NCBI GenBank assembly: GCA_031272515.1
Contig: JAISTR010000048.1
Location: forward strand, 1 to 64,000
Length of the DNA: 64,000 nucleotides
Direction of reading: 5' to 3'
Source of the DNA: Erysipelotrichaceae bacterium
GTDB lineage: Bacteria; Bacillota_I; Bacilli_A; Erysipelotrichales; Erysipelotrichaceae
The notes beneath the pieces were generated by a model. The model saw only the letters and a list, made by a program, of their open reading frames with translations. It searched no databases and was not told the origin of the DNA. Below, in pieces: positions 33,570 through 42,523 of this stretch. A program made the translations under genes and the position numbers. Position 1 is the first letter of the stretch. The number at the start of each line of letters is the position of its first letter.

Positions 33570-34276
33570 ATGAGACTGAAAAGTGTAGTTCTTACAATTG
33601 ACCAGGAATTTGGCCTTGAAACCCGCTCACGATTCCAATATGAAGCCGTCCTGTCGGACATTATTTGGGACAAATGGAAAAAGCAAAGAAGAGCGTATAT
33701 GGAGACTTCACGCGTGTGGTGTTTCAAGGTCAGAAAAAAAGCGGTGACTATGCGGATTATGTAAATGCAAGCCATGTCCTGTGTTGCTTTTTCCCTATCG
33801 ATATTGAAACTTACCTGGCGCAACAAAACGAAGCTGAAAAGCATCGTTATTTTGTGGACCTGCTGCTAGATGTGCTGACGAAGTTTGAGGAAAGGTACCC
33901 GCAATGGACCAGCAGCTTGCAGTCATCCCTAACAGCATTTAAAGCGGGAGGGTACAAAGACGAATGGCTGTTTACTCACGGTACCATTTGGAAACCGGGA
34001 TACAAATTTGAAATTCGCTGCCGCTTGGATATGGATTATTACACAGCGGACTTTGTCCTGTTCAAACAAAACACAGAGGTTTACAAAGAGCAGATCTTAC
34101 AAACATTGCCGGACGAGATTTTTTTCGACAAGAAGATGCAAAAAATCCGCAAGCAAGGCAACAAGCTAATCATCCTGGACTTCCTTAATAATCCAATCAA
34201 GTCCGTCACCTTGAATGAATCTGCTTTGTTGAGGTATCAGCGAAATGAAAGGGCAAAAAATGAAGAAAAACAATAA
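33570..34276 (+). pseudogene. Unknown protein, frameshifted
   Basis: Starts at ATG 33570 behind GGGAGGGG (M-R-L-K-S-V-V-L-T-I), runs to about 33678, then continues one frame away (from M-E-K-A-K-K-S-V-Y-G, 33674) to 34276. Adding one A to the run at 33671-33674 would give a single protein of about 235 residues. No family recognised; the second part has mixed alpha/beta pattern and no membrane span. If not repaired the downstream part has no ribosome site. Followed by an overlapping small gene. Confidence 0.7.
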
Positions 34277-34625
34277 TCAAGAATCAATCAGGAAATATTG
34301 CAATTCAGACACCGATGAGGCAATCCACTGGGCAACATGCGAAAGCACCCACACACCTTTTATCCGGATTTCACAGCACAGCAAGCAGTATAAAGAGATT
34401 TTCTATGACATCACCAATTACAAAGCAGATTTCTCCAAAATCTCGGATAACATCAAAGAAATCTATCGCAGCTATATCGAATTCTGGATGATTCCCTATG
34501 GGGATGTGGCGGAAGTCTTTGATCATCCTTATCTGTTCACCATAATTGTAAAAAGCGAACACGCAGAAAAAATTGCGGAAGCACTATATGACTATCTGCT
34601 TGCCGCAATGAATTCTTCACTATAA
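34260..34625 (+). CDS. Hypothetical protein
   Basis: 121 residues, soluble, with mixed strands and a C-terminal helix (H-A-E-K-I-A-E-A-L-Y-D-Y-L). Start set at 34260 after GAAAGGG; ATG 34245 is also in frame. It overlaps the preceding broken gene by 17 bases, so the two were likely co-translated. No family recognised; size and context would fit an immunity-type protein but no motif proves it. Confidence 0.6.
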   Translation: MKKNNNQESIRKYCNSDTDEAIHWATCESTHTPFIRISQHSKQYKEIFYDITNYKADFSKISDNIKEIYRSYIEFWMIPYGDVAEVFDHPYLFTIIVKSEHAEKIAEALYDYLLAAMNSSL

Positions 34626-34650
34626 ACAAATGGATGAAAGGGCTGTAACC

Positions 34651-36756
34651 TCAAACAATCCCCACTACAACTAACGACCTGGCCGGTACACTCACACTGC
34701 CGCTCACGCTGGTTTTTTGTCTGCCTTGATGATTTGCCAAAAGCACCGCAGTACCGTTTATTGCATATTTCTGGTCATTGGTGGAAGGGTTGAGATAGAC
34801 CCACACCGACGAATAACAGCAATATCCCTTCACATCACTAATCTTCATTAACAGGATGCCCCCATCCAAAGCCTCAAAGGACAGATGTTGGCTGACTTCT
34901 TGGCCTGATCCAAATGAGAAAACCTTGAGCTCTTTGCGCAAGGCAATCAGCTCCCGGGTATATTCATTCACACTCCAGTAGGTATCCAGACGGCTGTAAT
35001 CCAAAGCGTTGATAGAATCCGGGCTGCGGTAGGAGTTTCCAATTCCCTGCTTGCTGCGGCAGAATTCCATCCCACTGTGCAAGAAGGGGATACCCTGGGC
35101 AATCAGGATGGTGCCGATTGCCAGCTTCTGGCGCAGGATTTTCTCCTCTTCGCTCTCCTCGCTTACGCACACCGCCATCTTATCCCACAGCGTGTGGTTG
35201 TCATGGCACTCCAGGTAGGAAATGGATTGGGTCGGGTTTTGGTAAATCTGCGGATGCAGGGAAGTGGTATTGGCAGAGAGCGCCGCAAAGGCCTCCCAGA
35301 GCCTCGACAAATCCCCGGTCAGATAACCGGTGATGCCCAAGTGGTATTCATCGGTGCTGCCCTTGAGGGTATCGCGGAAAGCACTGTTGAAAAAACCATA
35401 TGCACCCATTTTGGCATTATTGGCGATAATTGCTTTGTCTTCGTAGGGCAGGATTGTCGGCATGTCCCAGCCTTCCCCGTAAAGCAGGGCATCGGGACGG
35501 ATGGCCTTGACCTCTTTGGCGACTGTATTGAGGGTTTCGATATCGAGGTTTCCCATCAGATCAAAGCGCAAACCATCAATGCCATACCTGGTAAACAAAA
35601 GCTTGATGCTGTCCAGGATGACCTTGCGGGCCATGATCCGTTCACTGGCAAAGTCATTGCCGCAGAAAGAACCGTTCGCAAAGGTTCCATCCGGATTATG
35701 CCTGAAGTAATAGAAGGGCACGGTTTTTTCAAAAGGCGAAATACCGGCATCGAAGACGTGGTTGTATACCACATCGACAACAACCCGCAGGTTTTCTTCA
35801 TGACACTTGTTTACCAGTGTGGCAAATTCCCTGATCCGGCTATAGGGATCTGTGGGCTCAGTCGCATAGCTGCCTTCCAGACAAAACCAGCTGACCGGGT
35901 CATAGCCCCAGTTGTATAACACCGAAGGGTTCTCTTCCGGTACACTGGCGAAGTCCTGGATTGGCATCAGCTGCAGGTGGGTGATTTCCAACTGCTTGAG
36001 ATGATCAAAGCCGGCCGGGCTGCCTTTGGCCGTCTTGAGGCCTTGTTGCGCGAATGAGGCAAACTTGCCCGGATGCGTAAAAGGGATATTGGGGTCCATC
36101 GTGAAATCACGGACGGAGGTTTCATAGATGATGGCTTCACAGGGATTAAAAAAAGCTTCACGGCAAGGCTTGATTTCCGGTACCTCCAAGAGCGACATCA
36201 CCACGCTTTTTTGATGGTTGGTTGTGCAGGAAATGCCATAGGGGTCCGGGGTTTGTTGCCAGAGGTCGTTGACTTTAACCAGGTAGTCGTATTCGGCTTT
36301 GTCCAGGTTTTCGTCTCTGACATACTCCCATATCCCCTTATCCACTCTTTTTAAAGGGATGATTTCCTGGTCCAGGCGCAAAAGCACTTGGGTTGCGGTG
36401 GGAGCCCACAAACGAAAGGTCGTCTGTTCGCTCTTTGCAAAACAACCCAATGGCACATCAGCGCAGGTGTAGTTCTCTTGAAAGTGTTTAGTTTGTACAT
36501 AGAAACGGATTTCCAAAGGGATGGTGGCTCCATACTCAGTTAAAAGGAATACCTCTTGCCCCAATGTTAGAGGCTCTTCAAGCGTTAGCTGGTAGATGAC
36601 GCCATCCGCATACTTCCCGGTTTCAACCACCTGATAAGGTCCGCTTAAGGTGTGATTGCGCACATAAAAAAAGGATGCTTTCCCCTGGTAGTAATAATAA
36701 GGTACATAAAGGACAATCTTGTCCTTGTCATCCAAAAACGCTCTTACAGAGCCCAT
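34651..36756 (-). CDS. pulA: Type I pullulanase
   Basis: Debranches alpha-1,6 links in pullulan and glycogen/starch fragments. 701 residues without signal peptide, so intracellular. N-terminal region, CBM48-like domain (about 100-175), then the GH13 barrel: Y-N-W-G-Y-D-P (281-287, the type I pullulanase signature), nucleophile Asp 399 in R-F-D-L-M-G, acid Glu 428 in G-E-G-W and Asp 519 in C-H-D-N. GGGGTG precedes the ATG, which overlaps the upstream gene by 13 bases. No other glycogen genes are close by. Confidence 0.95.
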   Translation of the reverse strand: MGSVRAFLDDKDKIVLYVPYYYYQGKASFFYVRNHTLSGPYQVVETGKYADGVIYQLTLEEPLTLGQEVFLLTEYGATIPLEIRFYVQTKHFQENYTCADVPLGCFAKSEQTTFRLWAPTATQVLLRLDQEIIPLKRVDKGIWEYVRDENLDKAEYDYLVKVNDLWQQTPDPYGISCTTNHQKSVVMSLLEVPEIKPCREAFFNPCEAIIYETSVRDFTMDPNIPFTHPGKFASFAQQGLKTAKGSPAGFDHLKQLEITHLQLMPIQDFASVPEENPSVLYNWGYDPVSWFCLEGSYATEPTDPYSRIREFATLVNKCHEENLRVVVDVVYNHVFDAGISPFEKTVPFYYFRHNPDGTFANGSFCGNDFASERIMARKVILDSIKLLFTRYGIDGLRFDLMGNLDIETLNTVAKEVKAIRPDALLYGEGWDMPTILPYEDKAIIANNAKMGAYGFFNSAFRDTLKGSTDEYHLGITGYLTGDLSRLWEAFAALSANTTSLHPQIYQNPTQSISYLECHDNHTLWDKMAVCVSEESEEEKILRQKLAIGTILIAQGIPFLHSGMEFCRSKQGIGNSYRSPDSINALDYSRLDTYWSVNEYTRELIALRKELKVFSFGSGQEVSQHLSFEALDGGILLMKISDVKGYCCYSSVWVYLNPSTNDQKYAINGTAVLLANHQGRQKTSVSGSVSVPARSLVVVGIV

Positions 36757-37268
36757 GGCAGAATCACCCCAAACAAGCTTTCAAACACCCCATAGGTCAA
36801 AAGGCTCACGATAAAACCGGCAATCAAAACACCAAGCACGCAAGCCAGAAACGCTTTCTTGAAATCCATCTCCAGAAAGGAGGCGACCAGGGAACCGGTC
36901 CAGCCGCCGGTACCCGGCAGGGGAATCCCGACAAAGCCAACCAGGCTCCAGAATTCCACCTTGGCAACCGTGGCGCTCTTTTGTTTCGCGCGGTTCTCCA
37001 GTTTCTCCACAAAGGAGGTCAAAATATGATGCTTCTTCAAAAAGGCGAAGACTTTCTTTACAAACAGTAAAACAAAGGGCAGGGGGAGCAGATTGCCGAT
37101 GACGGCTGTGACGAAGGTATCGACCAGCGGCAGACCCAGGGCATAGCCGGCAATGATGCCGGCCCTGAGTTCCAGTACCGGCAGCATGGAAATCAAAAAT
37201 ACCGCCAAAAGCCGGAAGGGTCCTTCCGCAAACATACTTTTGATCGTTTCAACTATAGAATCCAACAT
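36744..37268 (-). CDS. COG2426-type small multidrug-export-like membrane protein
   Basis: 174 residues with four or five spans and the family core L-P-V-L-E-L-R-A-G-I-I-A-G and G-I-P-L-P-G-T-G-G-W-T-G. Described in databases as putative small multidrug export; transport is not proven. Start at 37268 chosen by GGGAAGG; an earlier in-frame ATG lacks one. Lies between a DUF1361 gene and pulA on the same strand. Confidence 0.85.
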   Translation of the reverse strand: MLDSIVETIKSMFAEGPFRLLAVFLISMLPVLELRAGIIAGYALGLPLVDTFVTAVIGNLLPLPFVLLFVKKVFAFLKKHHILTSFVEKLENRAKQKSATVAKVEFWSLVGFVGIPLPGTGGWTGSLVASFLEMDFKKAFLACVLGVLIAGFIVSLLTYGVFESLFGVILPWAL

Positions 37269-37333
37269 AAGATGCACCTTCCCGCTACAACAACAAGGAT
37301 AACACAAAACCCGGATAAGACCAAAAGAGATGG

Positions 37334-37969
37334 TCAGCTGAAGCGGATTTCATCCGGGCTCTGCGGTTTGGGCAAAGAGAACAGGTGAATCACCAGCACC
37401 TGTATGCCACTAAAACCAAACACAAACACAAGAAAGGAAAGGTTGATAACTTCAAGGCAGCTTTGTAAAACCAAGATTGGGTTGGTAAACAAATCCCAGC
37501 TGTTGAAGCGCAGAAAGCGCCCCAGATAGATCCCCACCGACGATAAAGCGGATAGTCCCAAAACAAAGGCTTCCCGGGTTACGGGAGTCGAAAACAAACC
37601 GAACTTCATCAGATGAACGGAACAGATACCCAGGCGTACCCCCAGAAAGACTCCGGCGACCAGGATTAAAAACAGGGCCAGATGACGAAGGATGCGCAAG
37701 TCGATATGCAAGGCAATCCAGTCCATGTGCATCAGGTCGGTAATCATATAGAAGGTGTTGGGATAAAAGAGCAGCCACACGCCAAAGATAGCCAACAAAA
37801 GCAACAATGGCGCTTTGCGGTTTTTCAGAAAGACAAACAGGACACTTAAATCCAGCGCCGCCATGGCCAGAAAGACGTTCCAGATCATAAAGCGGAAGGC
37901 GCCGGTGAAGTAGACGGTAACCATATAGAGAAAAGTAAAGATGTGCAGTTTTACAAGTTCAGCTTTCAT
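37334..37969 (-). CDS. DUF1361 membrane protein
   Basis: 211 residues, about seven spans. The motif L-F-Y-P-N-T-F-Y-M-I-T-D-L near residue 67 is the DUF1361 hallmark. Function unknown. Probably the first gene of the minus-strand unit leading to pulA. The ATG faces the divergent gene at 38098 across 128 bases. Confidence 0.85.
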   Translation of the reverse strand: MKAELVKLHIFTFLYMVTVYFTGAFRFMIWNVFLAMAALDLSVLFVFLKNRKAPLLLLLAIFGVWLLFYPNTFYMITDLMHMDWIALHIDLRILRHLALFLILVAGVFLGVRLGICSVHLMKFGLFSTPVTREAFVLGLSALSSVGIYLGRFLRFNSWDLFTNPILVLQSCLEVINLSFLVFVFGFSGIQVLVIHLFSLPKPQSPDEIRFS

Positions 37970-38064
37970 GAAACCAATTATAAAGGAAGAAAAATGAAAA
38001 CGATAGGGAGAAGGGCGCTTGCATGCGGATGTTTAAAACGAATGTACATTGGTTATTGACTATG

Positions 38065-38070
38065 TATAAT
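38065..38070 (+). promoter_or_regulatory. -10 element
   Basis: TATAAT at 38065-38070, 27 bases before the start at 38098; the -35 is not clear. Confidence 0.5.
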
Positions 38071-38097
38071 GAAAGCAGAAATACAAAAGGAGATCCG

Positions 38098-38604
38098 ATG
38101 ATGGAAATAAAAGGGGCTGACAATATCAATGTGGAATTGCGCTATCGCATTTTAAATGAAGACGACTGGCATGACTTACAAATTCCGGTGCTGGACTACT
38201 TTGATCTGACCTGTTTAAAGGATGGTGAGACGCTGGATGTCGACAGCGTCCCGAAATACTTGTTTCCGATGGATTATTTTCATCACATCGATCAATACCT
38301 GCACCAGATCTACGTTGGCATATCCAACCGCAAAGACCATACGAAGCTTGAATTTTTTCAGACTTTCTATAACCAGGAACACAATCTTGTATCCGAGCGC
38401 ATCGATACCGATGCTGCAGGCAATATAGAGCGCGAATTTATGGTAGCATCGCTGTTGCCGGATGAGCTTGTCAATCATGACGGAGATGTTTATGAGCTTG
38501 TGCGTTTTCGAGTGTATGACGATAAACAGGGAATCGAAGTCTTCCACCACAGCTTCACCAGTGACAATCCTGACGGCTCGCAAAGCGATTTGTGGCTGAA
38601 ATAA
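38098..38604 (+). CDS. Hypothetical protein
   Basis: 168 residues, acidic, soluble, rich in Asp and Tyr, beta-strand prone. AAGGAG precedes; ATG 38098 or 38101. No recognised family. Single gene between divergent promoters, without a clear terminator. Confidence 0.65.
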   Translation: MMEIKGADNINVELRYRILNEDDWHDLQIPVLDYFDLTCLKDGETLDVDSVPKYLFPMDYFHHIDQYLHQIYVGISNRKDHTKLEFFQTFYNQEHNLVSERIDTDAAGNIEREFMVASLLPDELVNHDGDVYELVRFRVYDDKQGIEVFHHSFTSDNPDGSQSDLWLK

Positions 38605-38628
38605 CAAAACCTTTGACTTGGAATAGCG

Positions 38629-38640
38629 TATAATAAAGAC
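38629..38640 (+). promoter_or_regulatory. -10 directly abutting a start codon (leaderless)
   Basis: TATAAT at 38629-38634 leaves six bases before ATG 38641, so the expected transcription start is at the A of the ATG. No Shine-Dalgarno sequence exists. TTGACT at 38613 is too close (10-base spacer) to be the -35. Confidence 0.6.
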
Positions 38641-39327
38641 ATGAACAAACGGGGGACACTTTGGGATATTATCATGATTGTGGCGGTGACAATGGTTGCT
38701 TTGACCATTGCTATGTCAGTACAAACGCCACTTTATGCACTGCTGCGGGATACTGCTGTGCCGGTGCTTTTGCGGCTTGGCTTGGTGGGTGCATTTCAGT
38801 TTGGCATCGCCGGCTTGGGCATCACCCTTGTCGCTTTATTCAGGAAAGAGTCTTTTCTGAAGCACGGGCTTACGAAAACAAACCTGCTGAAAGCGGTTGT
38901 CCTCAGTTTTCTATGCTTTATTCCGCATCTGATTTTCATGATTGTCACCAAGGAAGCCTCCTCTTATCTGCCCTTTCAGGAAGTCATGACTACCAAGGAA
39001 GTCCTGGCTTCAGGATTTATAACAAGTGTGATTGGCATGGTTTTCACAGCACTCATCTGGGGTTTCTTTGAAGGCTTCAACTATGTCTTCATCTGTGACA
39101 AAATCAATATTCTCTTGCCCACAAAAAACAAATATCTGGACTGGGGGGCTTTGATTTGTGCCGGTTTCTGTATTTTGGTCCATGGCGCAATCGGCGTCAC
39201 ATTGAATGGACTGATTGAAATGGCGACCATCGTGTTCTTGATTTATGGAATGCTGGTAGTACGCAAACAGACCAATAATGCCTGGGGCTGTGTCTTTGTC
39301 TTCATTTTTCTGTGGAATGCCTTTTGA
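38641..39327 (+). CDS. Polytopic membrane protein
   Basis: 228 residues with about seven spans, a basic loop after the third (R-K-E-S-F-L-K-H) and F-E-G-F-N-Y in a later span. No family recognised. Its start codon follows a -10 box at leaderless distance. An aspartate/glutamate pattern of the CPBP proteases was looked for and not found. Confidence 0.65.
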   Translation: MNKRGTLWDIIMIVAVTMVALTIAMSVQTPLYALLRDTAVPVLLRLGLVGAFQFGIAGLGITLVALFRKESFLKHGLTKTNLLKAVVLSFLCFIPHLIFMIVTKEASSYLPFQEVMTTKEVLASGFITSVIGMVFTALIWGFFEGFNYVFICDKINILLPTKNKYLDWGALICAGFCILVHGAIGVTLNGLIEMATIVFLIYGMLVVRKQTNNAWGCVFVFIFLWNAF

Positions 39328-39444
39328 GGTATAGTACCCGCGTTTATTCTTTAATCATAAAAAAACTACGCAAAGATAGCGCGAAGCGCAGATATACGGC
39401 AATGAAAAAACGAATAGCTTACTATTAGGAAAGGGGCACATCGG

Positions 39445-40011
39445 ATGAGCACTGCTGTTTGGGCAGAAATTGCACAAGAAATTAAGAAGAACTCCTCCGC
39501 TATTTATGCAACCCTTAATCCTCCTGCTACAAAAGATGAGATTATTGCTTTGCAAAAGACTGTCGGCAAAGCTTTGCCTGAGAGCTTTAAGGACTACCTG
39601 TTAACATTCAATGGGCAAAATTCTGACAATCTGCCGATGCTCGGATATAACCGGTTTCTTTGTGTCGATGAGATCATCCATCTTATACAGGCGCAAAGAG
39701 ATACTTTAGATAGCGGGATTCTCAGCGAGTATTATATTGAGAATAAAGTAAAGCCTGTGCTGTGGGATGATCTATGGGTTCCGTTTTCAAAGTTGGATGC
39801 ACAAATGCTGATCATTGACTTACACCCTGGCAAAAACGGGCAGAACGGGCAGGTGTTCCAGCATTGGCCTGGCTGTGTTTTAGACGCTGATGACATTGTT
39901 TGTGCGGATTCGTTTGAGCAGTTTTCCAAGGAAATTCTAAAGCGGCTTTACAGTAACGAATTCAAGGGTGATGATGATTTTATAACGTTCAATGACGACT
40001 GGATCATATGA
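39445..40011 (+). CDS. SMI1/KNR4 family protein
   Basis: 188 residues, SUKH fold: P-A-T-K-D-E-I-I-A-L-Q, L-P-E-S-F-K-D-Y-L-L-T-F-N-G at the front and V-P-F-S-K-L-D-A-Q ... L-I-I-D-L-H-P-G later. In bacteria most such genes are immunity proteins for polymorphic toxins. GGAAAGGGG lies before the ATG. No toxin gene adjoins, so it is an orphan here, next to another immunity-like gene. Confidence 0.85.
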   Translation: MSTAVWAEIAQEIKKNSSAIYATLNPPATKDEIIALQKTVGKALPESFKDYLLTFNGQNSDNLPMLGYNRFLCVDEIIHLIQAQRDTLDSGILSEYYIENKVKPVLWDDLWVPFSKLDAQMLIIDLHPGKNGQNGQVFQHWPGCVLDADDIVCADSFEQFSKEILKRLYSNEFKGDDDFITFNDDWII

Positions 40012-40065
40012 GCGAGGATGGCTTGCGCTAAAATCAAAAAGCAAAAAAAGGAAGGAGAACAAAAT

Positions 40066-40671
40066 ATGTTTTATATGCTCACTCACAACAGCGAAAAATA
40101 TGAATCATCCTTAGAAGACGGAACGAATCCTATTTTTGCCCGCGAAACAAATTTAGATGAAATTGTTTATAAAGACATAAAAAAGGGATGGTTCAGGACA
40201 ATTGATATGCGGCAAGAAAAAATTGAGAATTGGCCAAATGTCGAGTTCTACTATGATTCGACAGAATCTAATCTGGAAACTGAATATTTGCTCAATGTTG
40301 CTAATTGGCCGGTTATTCACATTAAGGTTATGAAGAAGTTTGTTGAGATGGGTATTAAAGGGTTAAAGTTTTTTCCGATTAAACTGATTGACACGATAAC
40401 CGGGAACCTTAGTTCCAATTATGTCTTTATGTATATTGAGAATTTTATAGAAGCCTATGATATGGAACGAAGCAAATACAAATATTATGAAGAAGATGAT
40501 GCTTACTTTTTTTGGCCACATGCTACCTATATGAATGTAGAAGTTTGCAGTCAATATGATATTTTCAGATGTGTTAAGCACAAGTCAGTAATATATGTCT
40601 CGCAAAGAGTCAAAGATGCAATTGAGGAGAATCATTGGGATTGGTTTTCCTTCTATAAACAGCGCCAATAG
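40066..40671 (+). CDS. Immunity-type protein, DUF1629/Imm11-like
   Basis: 201 residues, soluble, rich in Tyr, Asn and Phe, clearly more AT-rich than the core genes. The centre G-I-K-G-L-K-F-F-P-I-K-L and the Y-V-F-M-Y-I-E-N run resemble DUF1629 (Imm11) proteins, though by eye only. AAGGAAGGAG precedes the ATG. Fits a second orphan immunity gene behind the SMI1 gene. The base composition suggests recent transfer. Confidence 0.55.
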   Translation: MFYMLTHNSEKYESSLEDGTNPIFARETNLDEIVYKDIKKGWFRTIDMRQEKIENWPNVEFYYDSTESNLETEYLLNVANWPVIHIKVMKKFVEMGIKGLKFFPIKLIDTITGNLSSNYVFMYIENFIEAYDMERSKYKYYEEDDAYFFWPHATYMNVEVCSQYDIFRCVKHKSVIYVSQRVKDAIEENHWDWFSFYKQRQ

Positions 40672-40758
40672 CGATCCACTGATAAAATACCTGTTTTTTT
40701 TGCTCACCCCCCTAACACAACAACTTCCCTTACGACCTCACACAACTCCCCATCACCC

Positions 40759-40787
40759 TTTACTTTCCCCAACTTGTGTGGTATTAT
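40759..40787 (+). promoter_or_regulatory. rpsF operon promoter
   Basis: TTTACT (40759-40764), 17 bases, TATTAT (40782-40787) with an upstream TG (extended -10). The 70-base leader before rpsF could carry the S6:S18 autoregulatory fold but I cannot see it clearly. Confidence 0.65.
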
Positions 40788-40861
40788 CTTCGGTACGGGT
40801 AAGTTTATTTAAAAATTTACTCCTTGCCTGAAAAGGCCATTTGTCCATAAGGAGGTGTACA

Positions 40862-41149
40862 ATGAAACGCTACGAGGCAATGTATATTGTCAATGCGTCG
40901 CTGGATGACGAAAGTCGCACAGCCGCCATCGAAGCCATTCAAAACGTCATCGTGTCCAACGGTGGGGTTATTGAAAAGACTGATGAGTGGGGCATGCGCG
41001 ATTTTGCCTATCGCATTGAAGACATGACCAAGGGTTACTATGTGGTTGTGACTTTTTCCGCTGACGCCAATGCTTTGTCCGAGTTCGATCGTCTGACCGG
41101 CATCAATCAAAATGTCGTACGTCACATGATTGTCAATCTGGAGGCCTAG
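40862..41149 (+). CDS. rpsF: Ribosomal protein S6
   Basis: 95 residues: M-K-R-Y-E-A-M-Y-I-V start and the Y-R-I-E-D-M-T-K-G-Y-Y core of S6, which binds S18 on the 30S platform. AAGGAGG is six bases before the ATG at 40862. Heads the rpsF-ssb-rpsR operon, with ssb two bases later. Confidence 0.97.
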   Translation: MKRYEAMYIVNASLDDESRTAAIEAIQNVIVSNGGVIEKTDEWGMRDFAYRIEDMTKGYYVVVTFSADANALSEFDRLTGINQNVVRHMIVNLEA

Positions 41150-41151
41150 TA

Positions 41152-41646
41152 ATGAACCGCGTGACCTTAATCGGGAATTTAACCAAAGACCCGCAATTGC
41201 GCAAGACCCAAACCGGTCTTTCTGTCTGTTCATTTACCATTGCCGTCCAACGCCGCTTTGTCAGCCGCAACCAGGAGAATTCCGACCAACAAACTGCGGA
41301 TTTCATCAACTGTGTTGCCTGGCGCCAATCCGCTGACTTTCTATCCAACTATGGCCGCAAGGGCTCACAGGTAGCTGTGGATGGTCGGATTCAAAGCCGC
41401 AGCTATGATGACAATACCGGCAAGCGCGTCTATGTGACGGAAGTGGTAGCCGACCAGGTACAACTGGTAGGCAACCGCAATAATGACAGCCGTCCAACAC
41501 AAGGTGACAGCTACCAAAGCTTTAATCAGCCAGCTTCGGAACCCTATCCGGCTTACAATCAGCCAACAGAGGCTCCGGCTGCAGAATTTGAAGAATTCAA
41601 CGAGGACAGCACGGATTTCTATTCCAGTGATGACCTCCCGTTCTAG
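41152..41646 (+). CDS. ssb: Single-stranded DNA-binding protein
   Basis: 164 residues: OB-fold with M-N-R-V-T-L-I-G-N-L-T-K-D-P start, a Gln/Pro/Asn-rich linker and the D-D-L-P-F tip that recruits replication and repair partners. Typical length. Lies between rpsF and rpsR as in most Bacillota. Confidence 0.98.
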   Translation: MNRVTLIGNLTKDPQLRKTQTGLSVCSFTIAVQRRFVSRNQENSDQQTADFINCVAWRQSADFLSNYGRKGSQVAVDGRIQSRSYDDNTGKRVYVTEVVADQVQLVGNRNNDSRPTQGDSYQSFNQPASEPYPAYNQPTEAPAAEFEEFNEDSTDFYSSDDLPF

Positions 41647-41658
41647 AGAGGAGAACCC

Positions 41659-41889
41659 ATGGCATTTCGTAAACAAAGAGTCGGCCGTAAGAAAGTCTGC
41701 TACTTTACCAAAAATAACATTACGACCATTGACTACAAGGACATTGAACTTCTGAAGAAGTTTATTTCCGCCAACGGCAAGATTATTCCGCGCCGGGTCA
41801 CAGGAACCAGCGCGAAATACCAAAGACCTTTGGCCAAGGCAATCAAGAGAGCCCGCCAAATGGCTTTGTTGCCATACGTCGCAGACTAA
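41659..41889 (+). CDS. rpsR: Ribosomal protein S18
   Basis: 76 residues with the S18 core [12 protein letters not shown] and [17 protein letters not shown] precedes the ATG. Last gene before a strong terminator. C-containing zinc-binding form not fully kept: one Cys remains in the V-C-Y segment. Confidence 0.98.
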   Translation: MAFRKQRVGRKKVCYFTKNNITTIDYKDIELLKKFISANGKIIPRRVTGTSAKYQRPLAKAIKRARQMALLPYVAD

Positions 41890-41912
41890 AACCTCCCTAT
41901 GGAGGTTTTTTA
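41888..41912 (+). terminator. Rho-independent terminator after rpsR
   Basis: AAACCTCC pairs with GGAGGTTT, CTAT loop, then T residues. Some read-through into the yybS gene is likely because no promoter is visible after it. Confidence 0.9.
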
Positions 41913-41924
41913 AACAGGCCAAGC

Positions 41925-42521
41925 ATGTCCATCAAAAAAATAACCCAAGCCGCCATGATCTGTGCCATCAGCGGGGTGTTCCTGTTATTGGACCGGCAGA
42001 GCGCCGGTCTGATTGAATCCCTGTTTTTTTGGATTATGCCGGTACCGGTATTGATCTATGCGGTGCTCTATGGTGCCAGGGACGGGCTCACCCTATTAAT
42101 TGCCCAGACCCTTTTGGCCTTTCTGGTGGCAACCCCGGACAAAGCGATTCTGACCTTCGGCTCTTCGCTGATCGGTTTAAGCTATGGAATCGCGGTCTAC
42201 CAAAAGCTGCCGATTCGCCTTGCAATCATTGCGGCAATGGTCACCAGTGTCCTTTTCTACTACTTCACCATGCTTTTCTTCGCCTCGTTTTTCGGGTATG
42301 ATATTTATAAGGAAACGGATGAAATTCTTGCCTGGATCAATGGTTTCAACAGTACTGAACCAGTCGAACCCTGGGTCCGGCAGGCAGCAGTTTTCCTGGC
42401 CCCGGCCCTGACCGGAATCCTGCAAGGGGTCGTGACCCACTTTCTGGCAGTGGTTTTACTGGCAAGACTGCGGATTGCGAACCTGCCCTCCCGCATTTGG
42501 GGAAGGCGAAAGGGGAAGTGA
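41925..42521 (+). CDS. DUF2232/YybS-like membrane protein
   Basis: 198 residues with about five spans and a basic C-terminus. Weak similarity in pattern to YybS (DUF2232), which precedes gdpP in Bacillus; position is the main reason for the call. The length is shorter than YybS (about 310 residues). Starts 35 bases after rpsR, with no strong ribosome site; ends two bases before gdpP. Confidence 0.7.
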   Translation: MSIKKITQAAMICAISGVFLLLDRQSAGLIESLFFWIMPVPVLIYAVLYGARDGLTLLIAQTLLAFLVATPDKAILTFGSSLIGLSYGIAVYQKLPIRLAIIAAMVTSVLFYYFTMLFFASFFGYDIYKETDEILAWINGFNSTEPVEPWVRQAAVFLAPALTGILQGVVTHFLAVVLLARLRIANLPSRIWGRRKGK

Positions 42522-42523
42522 AG

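Noticed and set aside
38613-38634. TTGACT and TATAAT as a full promoter of the membrane gene
   Set aside because: The spacer is only 10 bases; a sigma-A promoter needs about 17. Only the -10 is kept in the annotation.
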